Shown: positions 1 through 7,234 of the stretch, one piece after another
Layout of the letters: each line of letters starts with the position of its first letter
How positions within the stretch are numbered: position 1 is the stretch's first letter
Assembly: GCF_002358085.1 (NCBI RefSeq)
Contig: NZ_NTJD01000010.1
Coordinates: 1 to 64,000, forward strand
Direction: 5' to 3'
Origin: Pseudothioclava arenosa
Lineage (GTDB): Bacteria; Pseudomonadota; Alphaproteobacteria; Rhodobacterales; Rhodobacteraceae
Length of the DNA: 64,000 nucleotides
Notes under the pieces: generated by a model
The model's input: only the letters and a program-made list of their open reading frames with translations
Database searches by the model: none
Told to the model about the DNA's origin: nothing
Translations under genes and position numbers: made by a program

Positions 1-1
1 A

Positions 2-73
2 ATCCACATCCGCGTCGCACTCATCAACCGCTTCAATGCCCTCGGCACCGCCGAGATCGTACGCGTGCCCTGA
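2..73 (+). CDS. 3' end of an unidentified gene (partial)
   Basis: An open frame runs in from the left edge and stops at TGA 71-73, giving 23 codons ending in NALGTAEIVRVP. The rest of the gene lies outside the window. I do not recognise the family, and too little is present to assign a role. It converges on the minus-strand HdeD-type genes; the 114 bases between them show nothing I can name. Confidence 0.3.
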   Translation: MHIRVALINRFNALGTAEIVRVP

Positions 74-187
74 ACATGAAGGGGAAAGGGGAAGTCACGC
101 CTCAAGCCGCCTTTCTGCAACAATGCCTCGTCAAAGGCTGCGAAAGCACCCCGCCCGCCACAAGCCAAGTTCCCCTGACATGACCGT

Positions 188-700
188 TCAGCCTGCCTTC
201 TGTGTTATTCCCTGTCTGAACCCCAATACGAACAGTGCGGCTCCATCAGCCAGCAGTTCTAGCGACAGAACGAAGCCCAAAGTGACCTGGGTTCCCGCCA
301 GAACGAGACCTCCAAGCACGACGGACACTCCGGCCGCCGCGAGGATCACCGGAAAGAACGGGTCGCCTCGCAAAGCGCGGCCCATCCAGAACTTCGCCGC
401 GCCGGATACCAGAAAAAGAACGCCCAGAATGTTTCTCAGCAGGCTTCCGTCACCGAATGGGCCGAACACGAGCGACAGCCCTAGAAAAAGTGCCGCAGCG
501 GAAAAGAGGATCGCGCCAGCCCTTTCGCGTGCTTCCGATGCATGCCAGGCAGCGCGTATCTGCAGCAGACCAACGATGAGCAATGCCCAGCCTGCAATGG
601 TTGTCGAAGCGAACTGAGCGGCGGTCGGATTGAAGAGTCCCCAAAACCCACCAACCAGCGCGACAGCACCAGCCACTAGGCGAACGTTTCTGCCAGTCAT
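188..700 (-). CDS. HdeD-family (DUF308) membrane protein 1
   Basis: A 170-residue, almost entirely hydrophobic protein with about six predicted membrane segments in pairs and short charged loops, the pattern of HdeD/DUF308 inner-membrane proteins. HdeD in enteric bacteria is linked to acid resistance at high cell density; its molecular role is unclear. The ATG at 700 has an AGGGAA ribosome site upstream. It is the last gene of a minus-strand run, 10 bases after a second HdeD-type gene. The two are paralogous in layout but clearly diverged, so this is not a recent duplication. The fold-family call is good; function is inference. Confidence 0.75.
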   Translation of the reverse strand: MTGRNVRLVAGAVALVGGFWGLFNPTAAQFASTTIAGWALLIVGLLQIRAAWHASEARERAGAILFSAAALFLGLSLVFGPFGDGSLLRNILGVLFLVSGAAKFWMGRALRGDPFFPVILAAAGVSVVLGGLVLAGTQVTLGFVLSLELLADGAALFVLGFRQGITQKAG

Positions 701-710
701 GGAAGTTTCC

Positions 711-1229
711 CTATTTTTTTTCCGATCTTCCCAGAAGTGAAATTGCGATCAGCAAAACTCCATTGGAGATCAGTTCGATAGCCAGGAGTATTCCAAGAAC
801 GACGGCCGCAGACCATGGAAAGTTCAAAAGGATCATGGCCCCCAGCAGCAAGGAAACCGCTCCGGCGAGGATCAGGAAGACGCGAACACGGGAATCTGAT
901 GCGCTGAATGCCAGAATGAGGCGAAAGCCACCGACGATCAGCATGATCACCGCAACAAGAAGGGTCAGCGACAGAACGCCCTTGAGAGGATTCGCGACCA
1001 GACTGAAGCCAAGCACAACCAGGCCAAATCCGAGAAGAAGCGACAGGATGCGCGATCCCCACTCCGTGTCCCAGAATATCGAAACGAGCATCATAGCTCC
1101 GACCGCAACGAAAAGATATCCGGTCAGCAACTCTGCAGTCAGGGTCGCGGCCAGTGGGTTCGCAAGCGCGAAGACGCCCCCGAGCAGAGATAATAGCCCG
1201 GCAATGAGCCACCAAATCCAACCTTTCAT
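711..1229 (-). CDS. HdeD-family (DUF308) membrane protein 2
   Basis: A 172-residue hydrophobic protein beginning MKGWIWWLIAGLLSLLGGVF, with about six membrane segments typical of HdeD/DUF308. Two starts are possible: ATG 1235 or ATG 1229. I prefer 1229 because it overlaps the upstream stop as ATGA and has AAGGA at a normal distance, whereas 1235 sits right against that site. The overlap suggests translational coupling to the exported protein upstream, placing both HdeD-type proteins in the operon with the DUF3299 protein and ABC exporter. A role in envelope stress is plausible but not shown. Confidence 0.75.
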   Translation of the reverse strand: MKGWIWWLIAGLLSLLGGVFALANPLAATLTAELLTGYLFVAVGAMMLVSIFWDTEWGSRILSLLLGFGLVVLGFSLVANPLKGVLSLTLLVAVIMLIVGGFRLILAFSASDSRVRVFLILAGAVSLLLGAMILLNFPWSAAVVLGILLAIELISNGVLLIAISLLGRSEKK

Positions 1230-1771
1230 CACCATATCCTTTTTTCGCTTCGGTGTTCAGTGGAACTTTCAACACTAACAATAGTAAGATCGCCCGACTG
1301 GATGATAGGCAAATCGATAGGCCCAACCGGCAATTCGTAGAAGACTTCGGCCTCGGCTGCGATAGCGCTCACCGTCCAGCGTCCGTCGCCGAAATTCACG
1401 CTGCCGCCTAGGCCAGAGGCGGTGCTACCGTTGTCTGTATGCATGTATCCGAGACCAACACCCGCAGTCTTCGAGCCTGGCAGGTTGAAAAGATACTCCG
1501 TGCCGAGCGTCAGGCCGTTGCCCAGTTCCGCGCTTGAGAACGGGATCGGCGCCACCACCAGGGTGCAAAAGCTCAGGCCGACATCGGTCTGGACAACTTC
1601 CGCAGGCGAGACACAGCAGGGTTGTATCACCCTGTCAACCGCAAAGGCCGAGCACGGCGCAAGCGCGAACATTCCGGCGGCCATGCCAATTCCGACAAGC
1701 GAAAGGCGAACCGTTGCCGTCCGGTCTGGTTCAGCCGAAATTGATCTGACAAAACCAGCGCTGGCGTTCAT
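1229..1771 (-). CDS. exported protein of unknown family
   Basis: A 180-residue protein with a long polar N-region, then a hydrophobic stretch (about residues 23-38, LVGIGMAAGMFALAPCSAFA) ending in an SAFA-type signal peptidase site. The mature part has a CC pair soon after cleavage and one further Cys, then alternating hydrophobic/polar stretches (LGTEYLFNLP, GVGLGYMHTD, AEVFYELPVG) that look like beta strands of a small outer-membrane barrel. I do not recognise a family. The start at 1771 overlaps the stop of the DUF3299 gene as ATGA, and its own stop overlaps the next start, so it is embedded in the operon. Barrel topology is inference. Confidence 0.6.
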   Translation of the reverse strand: MNASAGFVRSISAEPDRTATVRLSLVGIGMAAGMFALAPCSAFAVDRVIQPCCVSPAEVVQTDVGLSFCTLVVAPIPFSSAELGNGLTLGTEYLFNLPGSKTAGVGLGYMHTDNGSTASGLGGSVNFGDGRWTVSAIAAEAEVFYELPVGPIDLPIIQSGDLTIVSVESSTEHRSEKRIW

Positions 1772-2424
1772 CCGCCATACTCCTCGACTAGCAGAGGTTG
1801 CATCGAATAGCTGACAGAAACCGGAGCCTGTCCGTCGACATAGCCAACCTTCTGAACCGAACTCTGGGCGACCATGGTCCCGGTGATCCACACGGGAGTG
1901 AACAGTCCGTTGACCTCGATGCCCTCCGGATACACGACATGGACGATCTGGTTGGCAGGCGGCGGCGGGGTGTGGACGCAGGCGCCGACGGTCGGCACAA
2001 GCAGGAACTCAACCGCCTTTCGATCCTTGAATTCGAGCGGCAACACATATCCAGGCAGGCGTACGCTCGTGCCAACGAGTTCCTCGTTCACCCCGGAGGC
2101 CGCCGCTTCGCGTTTCTCCATGATCGCGAGGCGCGCGGCGAACAACCCATCGACATCGAGGCCGTCCCCGGCCAGTTGCTTGCGCAAAGCTTGCGCTTCG
2201 GTGCTGGCTTCGGCGTCATCGCTCCGCTCGGCCAGGGCCTCGAACCGCAGGATCTGGCGCAGCGTGTCCATCTGATCGTCGGTGAGGGTCTCAAACGGGT
2301 TCTCGATCACAACGGCCGGAGGTGCGAGCGTATCCCATGAGATTTCCAGAGGGTCAGCCGCTTGTCCGAGACCCGGAAGAACGGAAAGCGAGAGCATAAA
2401 GACGAGACGAGCTAACATGGTCAT
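1768..2424 (-). CDS. DUF3299 family periplasmic protein (copy 1)
   Basis: A 218-residue exported protein; residues 1-22 (MTMLARLVFMLSLSVLPGLGQA) form a signal peptide. The conserved DUF3299 core is visible: GYVLPLEF, then VGACVHTPPPPANQIVHV, then a C-terminal GTMVAQSS stretch. The Cys-x-His-x-Pro-Pro-Pro-Pro motif could bind metal, but the family's chemistry is unknown to me. ATG 2424 has GGGGAA at good spacing; longer in-frame extensions run antisense into the permease gene and are rejected. It follows the ABC permease by 20 bases. DUF3299 proteins commonly sit beside MacB-like transporters, as here. A second, diverged copy lies at 9025-9690. Confidence 0.8.
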   Translation of the reverse strand: MTMLARLVFMLSLSVLPGLGQAADPLEISWDTLAPPAVVIENPFETLTDDQMDTLRQILRFEALAERSDDAEASTEAQALRKQLAGDGLDVDGLFAARLAIMEKREAAASGVNEELVGTSVRLPGYVLPLEFKDRKAVEFLLVPTVGACVHTPPPPANQIVHVVYPEGIEVNGLFTPVWITGTMVAQSSVQKVGYVDGQAPVSVSYSMQPLLVEEYGG

Positions 2425-2444
2425 GGAGAATTCCCCTGAGTTTA

Positions 2445-3821
2445 TCATAGCCGGACCGACAGCCCGTCGGCCAACGTCATGCGATAGACCCGAACTGCCG
2501 GGATAAGCGAGGCGAGAAGCCCTGCGCAAAAGATGATGGAAAGGGTGGCCAGTTCGCGCGCCCCGAAGGCATTCAATCCCAATCGCAGGCCGAAGCGGGC
2601 AGAGAGGATCGGATCGGTCACGAACGTGGCCAACGTGAGCAGAACAAGGCCAAGGAACAGCCCTACCGCTGACAGGATGGCGGCTTCGGTGACGATCAGC
2701 GCGAAGATACGGGTGGGCGTGGCGCCGACAGACCGAAGGATCGCGAATTCGCGGCGGCGGGTTTCGAGGCTCGCAGAGAGCATGACCACCATGCCGATCA
2801 TTCCTGCGAAGGTCACAGCCCACGCCATCAGTCGCATCGCGCGCTCCGCTGTCCCAGTGATCCCCCAGAGTTCGGCGAGCGCGACCGCCGGTAGGACCGC
2901 GCTGAGCGCGTCGGAGGGGCGTTCGTTGACCGCCCGCTGCAGGCCGAGGACACTCGTCCGATCGATCAGCCCGACATAGACGGCATTGATCCGGTCCGGT
3001 TCGTGACCATGTCCGGCCTCCGTGCCTTCGGGGTCGCCATGATCTTCGTGGTCCTCATGCTCTTCATGGTCGTCATGCGCGTCATGGTCATCGTGCGCGA
3101 TATGGTCGTCGTGTGCGTCATCCTCACCATGACCGTCTGCGGGCATCGCCGCAGGGTCGAGGGGGTCGGCCAGCGGCGCATCTTCTTGCGCATGAAGGGA
3201 GTCGAAGCCCTCGAGCGTGACGAAGACCATACGGTCGACGGCGGTGCCGGTCGGCGCGAGCACGCCCGAAATGGTGAACGGCGCATCGTCGTGGAGGTCG
3301 AACGAGACCTCGCCGGAGCCATGGGCGTTGACGATCACCGTACCGGGCGCATAGCCGAACCGCGCCGCGACTTCGGCCCCGATCACGGCGGCGTCTGCCC
3401 CATCGCCGGTATAGAACGTGCCAGCCGCCAGGGAGAGCGACTGACCGCCAGAGTGCCGGAAATGCTCGAAATACGATGCATCCGTCCCGATCACCGGATA
3501 GCCGCGATGATTGTCGCCCATCTGGATCGGCACCGCCCAGGCCACCTCGGGCCGACCCGCCAGCCACTCGAAGCTCTCCCATGTCATGCCGGTCCCGGTC
3601 CCGCCGACACCAAACACGGTGGCCATCAGGATCTGCACCGAATTACCGCGCGGCGCCACAATCAGGTCGATCCCCGAGGCAGAGTTGGCGAAACTGTCGC
3701 GCGCGCCGTCCCTCAGCCGCTCGACACCGAGGATCAGCGCAACGCTGAGGCTGATAGCCAGCACAGTGAGGCCGGCGACGAACCGGCGGTTCCACAGGCT
3801 GCGCAGGCTGAACCCCAGCAT
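2445..3821 (-). CDS. MacB/FtsX-type ABC transporter permease with histidine-rich loop
   Basis: A 458-residue permease of the FtsX/MacB type: one N-terminal membrane helix (about 14-33), a large periplasmic domain, then three C-terminal helices (about 332-352, 378-402, 428-448) in the FtsX domain, which carries the usual RRREFAILRSVGA element. Inserted in the periplasmic part at about residues 231-274 is a run of 12 histidines spaced mostly every third residue among Asp/Glu (DAHDDHIAHDDHDAHDDH), a likely divalent-metal-binding loop. Its start overlaps the stop of the ATPase gene. Such systems usually work as mechanotransmitters or exporters rather than importers. From memory, similar ABC plus DUF3299 gene sets occur in zinc-regulated operons of Vibrio; zinc handling is therefore a reasonable guess. 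Confidence 0.82.
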   Translation of the reverse strand: MLGFSLRSLWNRRFVAGLTVLAISLSVALILGVERLRDGARDSFANSASGIDLIVAPRGNSVQILMATVFGVGGTGTGMTWESFEWLAGRPEVAWAVPIQMGDNHRGYPVIGTDASYFEHFRHSGGQSLSLAAGTFYTGDGADAAVIGAEVAARFGYAPGTVIVNAHGSGEVSFDLHDDAPFTISGVLAPTGTAVDRMVFVTLEGFDSLHAQEDAPLADPLDPAAMPADGHGEDDAHDDHIAHDDHDAHDDHEEHEDHEDHGDPEGTEAGHGHEPDRINAVYVGLIDRTSVLGLQRAVNERPSDALSAVLPAVALAELWGITGTAERAMRLMAWAVTFAGMIGMVVMLSASLETRRREFAILRSVGATPTRIFALIVTEAAILSAVGLFLGLVLLTLATFVTDPILSARFGLRLGLNAFGARELATLSIIFCAGLLASLIPAVRVYRMTLADGLSVRL

Positions 3822-4507
3822 CAGGCCGCGCCCCCGTTGAGGGCGAGGAAATCAACATTGCGGTCGAAATGTTGCTCCAGGCTGCGGTCGTGACTGACGA
3901 AGAGCAGTGCGGTGCCCGCTTCGGCGCATTCGCGCGCCAGCAAGTCGACGAAGGCGGCCTTGGCCGCCTCATCGAGCGCGGAGGTCGGCTCGTCCGCCAG
4001 GATCAGGTCCGGCTTGCCGATCAGTGCCCGGGCGGCAGCGACGCGTTGTTGTTGGCCGACACTGAGCTCGTTGGCCGGCTTCGAGGCCAGAGACGGATCG
4101 GCAAGGCCCAACTCACTCAACAACCGTCGCGCCGTGCCCTCCGGATTGTCGCCAGCACGGACGCGGCGGTGCCGGGAATAGGTGCAGGGGAGTAGGACAT
4201 TCTCGATCGCGCTCAGCCACGGAATGAGGTTGAATACCTGGAAGATCATGCCGATGTGGTCCACCCGAAACCGGTCCCGCGCACCGCCATGCACTGCGCC
4301 AACATCCTGATCCGCAACGCGTATGGCACCCTTCGGCACTTCGACCACCCCCGCAATCGCAGACAGCAGCGTCGATTTTCCGCAGCCGCTCGGTCCAAAC
4401 AGGAACAGGCTCTCGCCGGACGCCAGAGACAGCGCGCCGATCTCCAGCGTGTTGCGCTCCGCGCCCGGCCAACGGTAGACAAGCCGTTCAATCCGCAATG
4501 GGTGCAT
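3821..4507 (-). CDS. ABC transporter ATP-binding protein (LolD/MacB-like)
   Basis: A 228-residue ATPase with Walker [11 protein letters not shown]-loop around [13 protein letters not shown], signature LSVGQQQR, Walker [12 protein letters not shown] and H-loop LFVSHD. This is the LolD/MacB/FtsE class that pairs with FtsX-type permeases. I take ATG 4507 ([11 protein letters not shown]), which has GGGAAG upstream, over an in-frame TTG at 4525. Its stop overlaps the permease start at 3821, so the two are translationally coupled and form one transporter. It heads the downstream operon; a 57-base gap separates it from the amidohydrolase gene upstream. Confidence 0.88.
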   Translation of the reverse strand: MHPLRIERLVYRWPGAERNTLEIGALSLASGESLFLFGPSGCGKSTLLSAIAGVVEVPKGAIRVADQDVGAVHGGARDRFRVDHIGMIFQVFNLIPWLSAIENVLLPCTYSRHRRVRAGDNPEGTARRLLSELGLADPSLASKPANELSVGQQQRVAAARALIGKPDLILADEPTSALDEAAKAAFVDLLARECAEAGTALLFVSHDRSLEQHFDRNVDFLALNGGAA

Positions 4508-4564
4508 ATACCGACTTCCCGGCAATGAAGCCGCCCGCCGCGCTTTCGCAACCGGCGGCCGTTT

Positions 4565-5902
4565 TCACTGAAGCGTGTTCTTGTAGATCACGCCGTCTTT
4601 CATGATGACGACGAAATTCTTCTCCGGATCGCCAATGAGATCGATATTCTCGAGTGGGTTACCATCGACCAGAAGCAGGTCGGCGTAGGCGCCTTCCTCA
4701 ATGACACCGAGCTTGCCCGGATAGGGGTTGCGCGGGCCGGACAACGCGATGAGCTCAGCCGGGCGGGATGTTCCCTGAACCAGTATCTCATAGGGGGTGA
4801 ACCACTTCTTGCGCATCACGAGCTCTTTCGTTTGCAGCATGGGATCCGCGCCGAGGACAAGGTCGGTACCGAAGGTCAGTTTCGCGTTGTACTTCTTCGC
4901 CAGCTCGAAGAAACGCTCGGTGTCTTGCAGAACCACTCTCTGGCTTTCCCTGGCCTTCTCGGTGAAGGAAGGAATGTCGATGGTAAAGACAAGGTACTGC
5001 GACGTGAACCAGATTCCCTTTTCGACGGCATATCTCATCGTCTCATCGTCGATCTGCTGGCCGTGCTCAATCACCTTGACGCCGGCGTCGATTGCGCGAC
5101 GGATTGACTCGACGTTGTACGCATGCGCCCCGACATAGGTGTTCCAATCCGCCGCCGCGGCTACCGCCGCGCGCATTTCCGCGGGCGTATACTGCTTGGT
5201 GTCGATCGGGTCCAAATCGGTGCTGACGCCACCGCCCGCCATGATCTTGATGAAGCTTGCGCCTTGGCGAAGGATTTCACGCGTTGCAGCCAGGACTTCC
5301 GCCTCGCCATCCGCCATGTAGGCAAAGTTCAACCGGCGGTCGGGAGTCATCCCCACCTTATCGAAGCGGGGATGGCCCGTGTAAGGGAATCTGGTGTCGC
5401 CGTGCCCATTCGTCGGACCTACAACGGGCCCGGCTGATACGATCCGCGGTCCCGGCACGAGCCCTTCGTCGATCGCCCTCTTGAGCCCCATGCTGTCACC
5501 GCCCGGATCCCGCACGGAGGTCACGCCTCGCATCAGGGTCCCCTCGGCATACTTGCTCTGCGCGATCCCTATGTAATAGAGGTTGGCGAACTGGTCGGCT
5601 AATGACAGCCCGCCCTGGTTGAGATGCTGGTGTGTGTCAATCAGCCCTGGCATCAGCGTGCGCCCGCCGCCATCGATCACCGTGCCACCCGCGACAGCAA
5701 GCGCCTCGGTTGACACTGCCGTGATCAGGTTGTCCGTGACCACGACATTGGCATTTTCGATCAGGGCTTCGTTCACGCCATCAAAGACATGCACGTTGGT
5801 GAACAGGATCGGCCCGGAGGCATCCTGAGCAGTTGCCGGGAGTGCGAAACTGACGGCGACGGCAAGCGCCGCAGTCAGGTTCCTTGGGTTTAATCTTTTC
5901 AT
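4565..5902 (-). CDS. exported amidohydrolase (imidazolonepropionase/prolidase-like)
   Basis: A 445-residue metal-dependent hydrolase of the amidohydrolase superfamily. Residues 1-25 are a Sec signal peptide ending PATAQ. Metal-site elements follow in order: HxH in DTHQHL, the lysine-bearing strand in FIKIMAGGG, His in GAHAY, His in IEHGQQ, and Asp in FGTDLVLG. This layout matches the imidazolonepropionase-related/cytosolic prolidase-like group, which cleaves Xaa-Pro or Xaa-Lys/Arg dipeptides or cyclic amides. ATG 5902 has AAAGGAGG. It is one of four exported amidohydrolases in this block, so a periplasmic peptide- or amide-degrading role is likely, but the substrate cannot be read from sequence. 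Confidence 0.82.
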   Translation of the reverse strand: MKRLNPRNLTAALAVAVSFALPATAQDASGPILFTNVHVFDGVNEALIENANVVVTDNLITAVSTEALAVAGGTVIDGGGRTLMPGLIDTHQHLNQGGLSLADQFANLYYIGIAQSKYAEGTLMRGVTSVRDPGGDSMGLKRAIDEGLVPGPRIVSAGPVVGPTNGHGDTRFPYTGHPRFDKVGMTPDRRLNFAYMADGEAEVLAATREILRQGASFIKIMAGGGVSTDLDPIDTKQYTPAEMRAAVAAAADWNTYVGAHAYNVESIRRAIDAGVKVIEHGQQIDDETMRYAVEKGIWFTSQYLVFTIDIPSFTEKARESQRVVLQDTERFFELAKKYNAKLTFGTDLVLGADPMLQTKELVMRKKWFTPYEILVQGTSRPAELIALSGPRNPYPGKLGVIEEGAYADLLLVDGNPLENIDLIGDPEKNFVVIMKDGVIYKNTLQ

Positions 5903-6034
5903 TTGACCGCCTCCTTTACCTCAGCGTTGCAGTGGTTAACTCTTGAAAAAATCCATTCGCCTTCGTGCAGCATTGCCACTGGACCGTGCGCTTCCGTTTC
6001 GTGTATCGACGATCAGTCCCTTGGTCGGCGTTTT

Positions 6035-6060
6035 GGGGCGCACCGGCAAAGGTGCGCCCC
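6035..6060 (-). terminator. strong hairpin after the beta-lactamase gene
   Basis: A perfect 10-base-pair inverted repeat (GGGGCGCACC, six-base loop, GGTGCGCCCC) lies 17 bases past the beta-lactamase stop on the minus strand. No T-run follows on the minus strand; four Ts flank it on the plus strand. It may be a weak terminator, an attenuator or an mRNA-stabilising stem before the next gene. Confidence 0.4.
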
Positions 6061-6076
6061 GGCGAGATTTCCCCGC

Positions 6077-7075
6077 TTACTGCTTCGCCATCTGCCCGAC
6101 GTTGAAGTAGTCGAACAGCGACCGGGCGACCTCGGCAATTGCCCGATCCCTGTCCGCCTCGGATGTCTCGCTGCTCTTGGTGAACACGGCGATTGCAAAC
6201 CGACGACCGTCGGGGAGCGTGATATAGCCGACGTCGTTGGCCACTCCCCCGATGGTTCCGGTCTTGTTCGCCACGGGCGTTCCCCGGGGTAGCAGTCCCT
6301 TGAGCCGACCAGCGCCGGTGCGCGTGCGCGACATGACATCAATCAGGAAGTCGCGGCTCTCGGCGCTCGTCGCCGCGCCACTGTCGATGGCAAGCAGGAG
6401 TTGCAGCATCGCAAGCGGCGTTGCTTGGTCACGTGGATCCGCCTCGAAGTCCAGATTGCGGTCAGCCTGGATCTTCAAGAGTTCCGGCCGGGCCTTGAAG
6501 ACCTCTGTGGCGAGTTTATGCGTGGCCGGTCCCGGCAAACCATAGAACTCCCCGATGATCTCGCCGGTGGGCCGATCGACTCTGATATCGCTGATCCCGA
6601 TCCTGCGCAGATATTGGGTCACCGCCGCGGGTCCTCCAGCCAGTCCCATCGAGATGTCGGTCGCCGTGTTATCGCTCTCCGTGATCATCACCTCGATCAC
6701 GTTCGCGATCGACAACTGGAGCCCAGGGTGAACGAATGTGCCGTTCAGCGCAGCGTCCCCGATCATCATCATGTCGAGTGTGACCTCGACCATCTGGTCG
6801 AGGCTGAGTTCGCCTTTGTCCACGCGATCCAATACGGCAGCGGCGATCGCAACCTTGTAGGTGCTGGCCATGACGAATGCCTCATCGCCATTGAACGCGA
6901 TGACGTCGTCGCCACCGATTTCCTGCGCCGCGAAGCCGATGCGCCCGGCAAGCTTAGTCGCGACCCGCTCGATCGCGGCTCCAACGGACTGTCCGTCCGC
7001 TGTCTGGGCGTATGCCGGGCCGAAGGTCGCCGCGGCGGAAACCGCAAGGGCCATGATGGTATTGCGAAGTTTCAT
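6077..7075 (-). CDS. exported class A-type serine beta-lactamase
   Basis: A 332-residue protein with a signal peptide (about residues 1-23, ending AYA). Active-site motifs are all present: STYK (Ser71, Lys74), SDN (134-136) and KTG (271-273), plus DPRDQATP corresponding to the omega-loop end. It hydrolyses beta-lactam rings by an acyl-serine intermediate in the periplasm. Odd point: between DRPTG and DPRD there are about 40 residues rather than the usual 12 or so, and no ExxLN motif, so the deacylating glutamate is not in its normal context. It is longer than typical (about 290). ATG 7075 has AAAGGAG and overlaps the stop of a small upstream ORF as TAATG. It could act on a non-antibiotic lactam. 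Confidence 0.8.
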   Translation of the reverse strand: MKLRNTIMALAVSAAATFGPAYAQTADGQSVGAAIERVATKLAGRIGFAAQEIGGDDVIAFNGDEAFVMASTYKVAIAAAVLDRVDKGELSLDQMVEVTLDMMMIGDAALNGTFVHPGLQLSIANVIEVMITESDNTATDISMGLAGGPAAVTQYLRRIGISDIRVDRPTGEIIGEFYGLPGPATHKLATEVFKARPELLKIQADRNLDFEADPRDQATPLAMLQLLLAIDSGAATSAESRDFLIDVMSRTRTGAGRLKGLLPRGTPVANKTGTIGGVANDVGYITLPDGRRFAIAVFTKSSETSEADRDRAIAEVARSLFDYFNVGQMAKQ

Positions 7076-7203
7076 TACAGATATCTCCTTTCTGAGAGAC
7101 AGGCATCGGGATTGTCCCGTTCGGCGTTGATACCCAGGAACGCCCAGCCTGCGCACAAAACCTTGGCGAAGGGCAGCCAGGAGACGGAGATCAAAAACAG
7201 CAT
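7075..7203 (-). CDS. possible 42-residue hydrophobic leader peptide
   Basis: A small ORF starts at ATG 7203 with AAGGAG eight bases upstream and ends TAA, overlapping the beta-lactamase ATG as TAATG. The product begins MLFLISVSWLPFAKVLCAGW, a plausible single membrane helix, followed by a polar tail. The strong ribosome site and exact overlap argue for translation and coupling to the beta-lactamase; it could be a leader peptide or small membrane protein. No family is recognised, and short ORFs arise by chance in GC-rich DNA. Confidence 0.4.
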   Translation of the reverse strand: MLFLISVSWLPFAKVLCAGWAFLGINAERDNPDACLSERRYL

Positions 7204-7234
7204 GATCCCGTCTCCTTGCTTGGATGCGGCGCGA

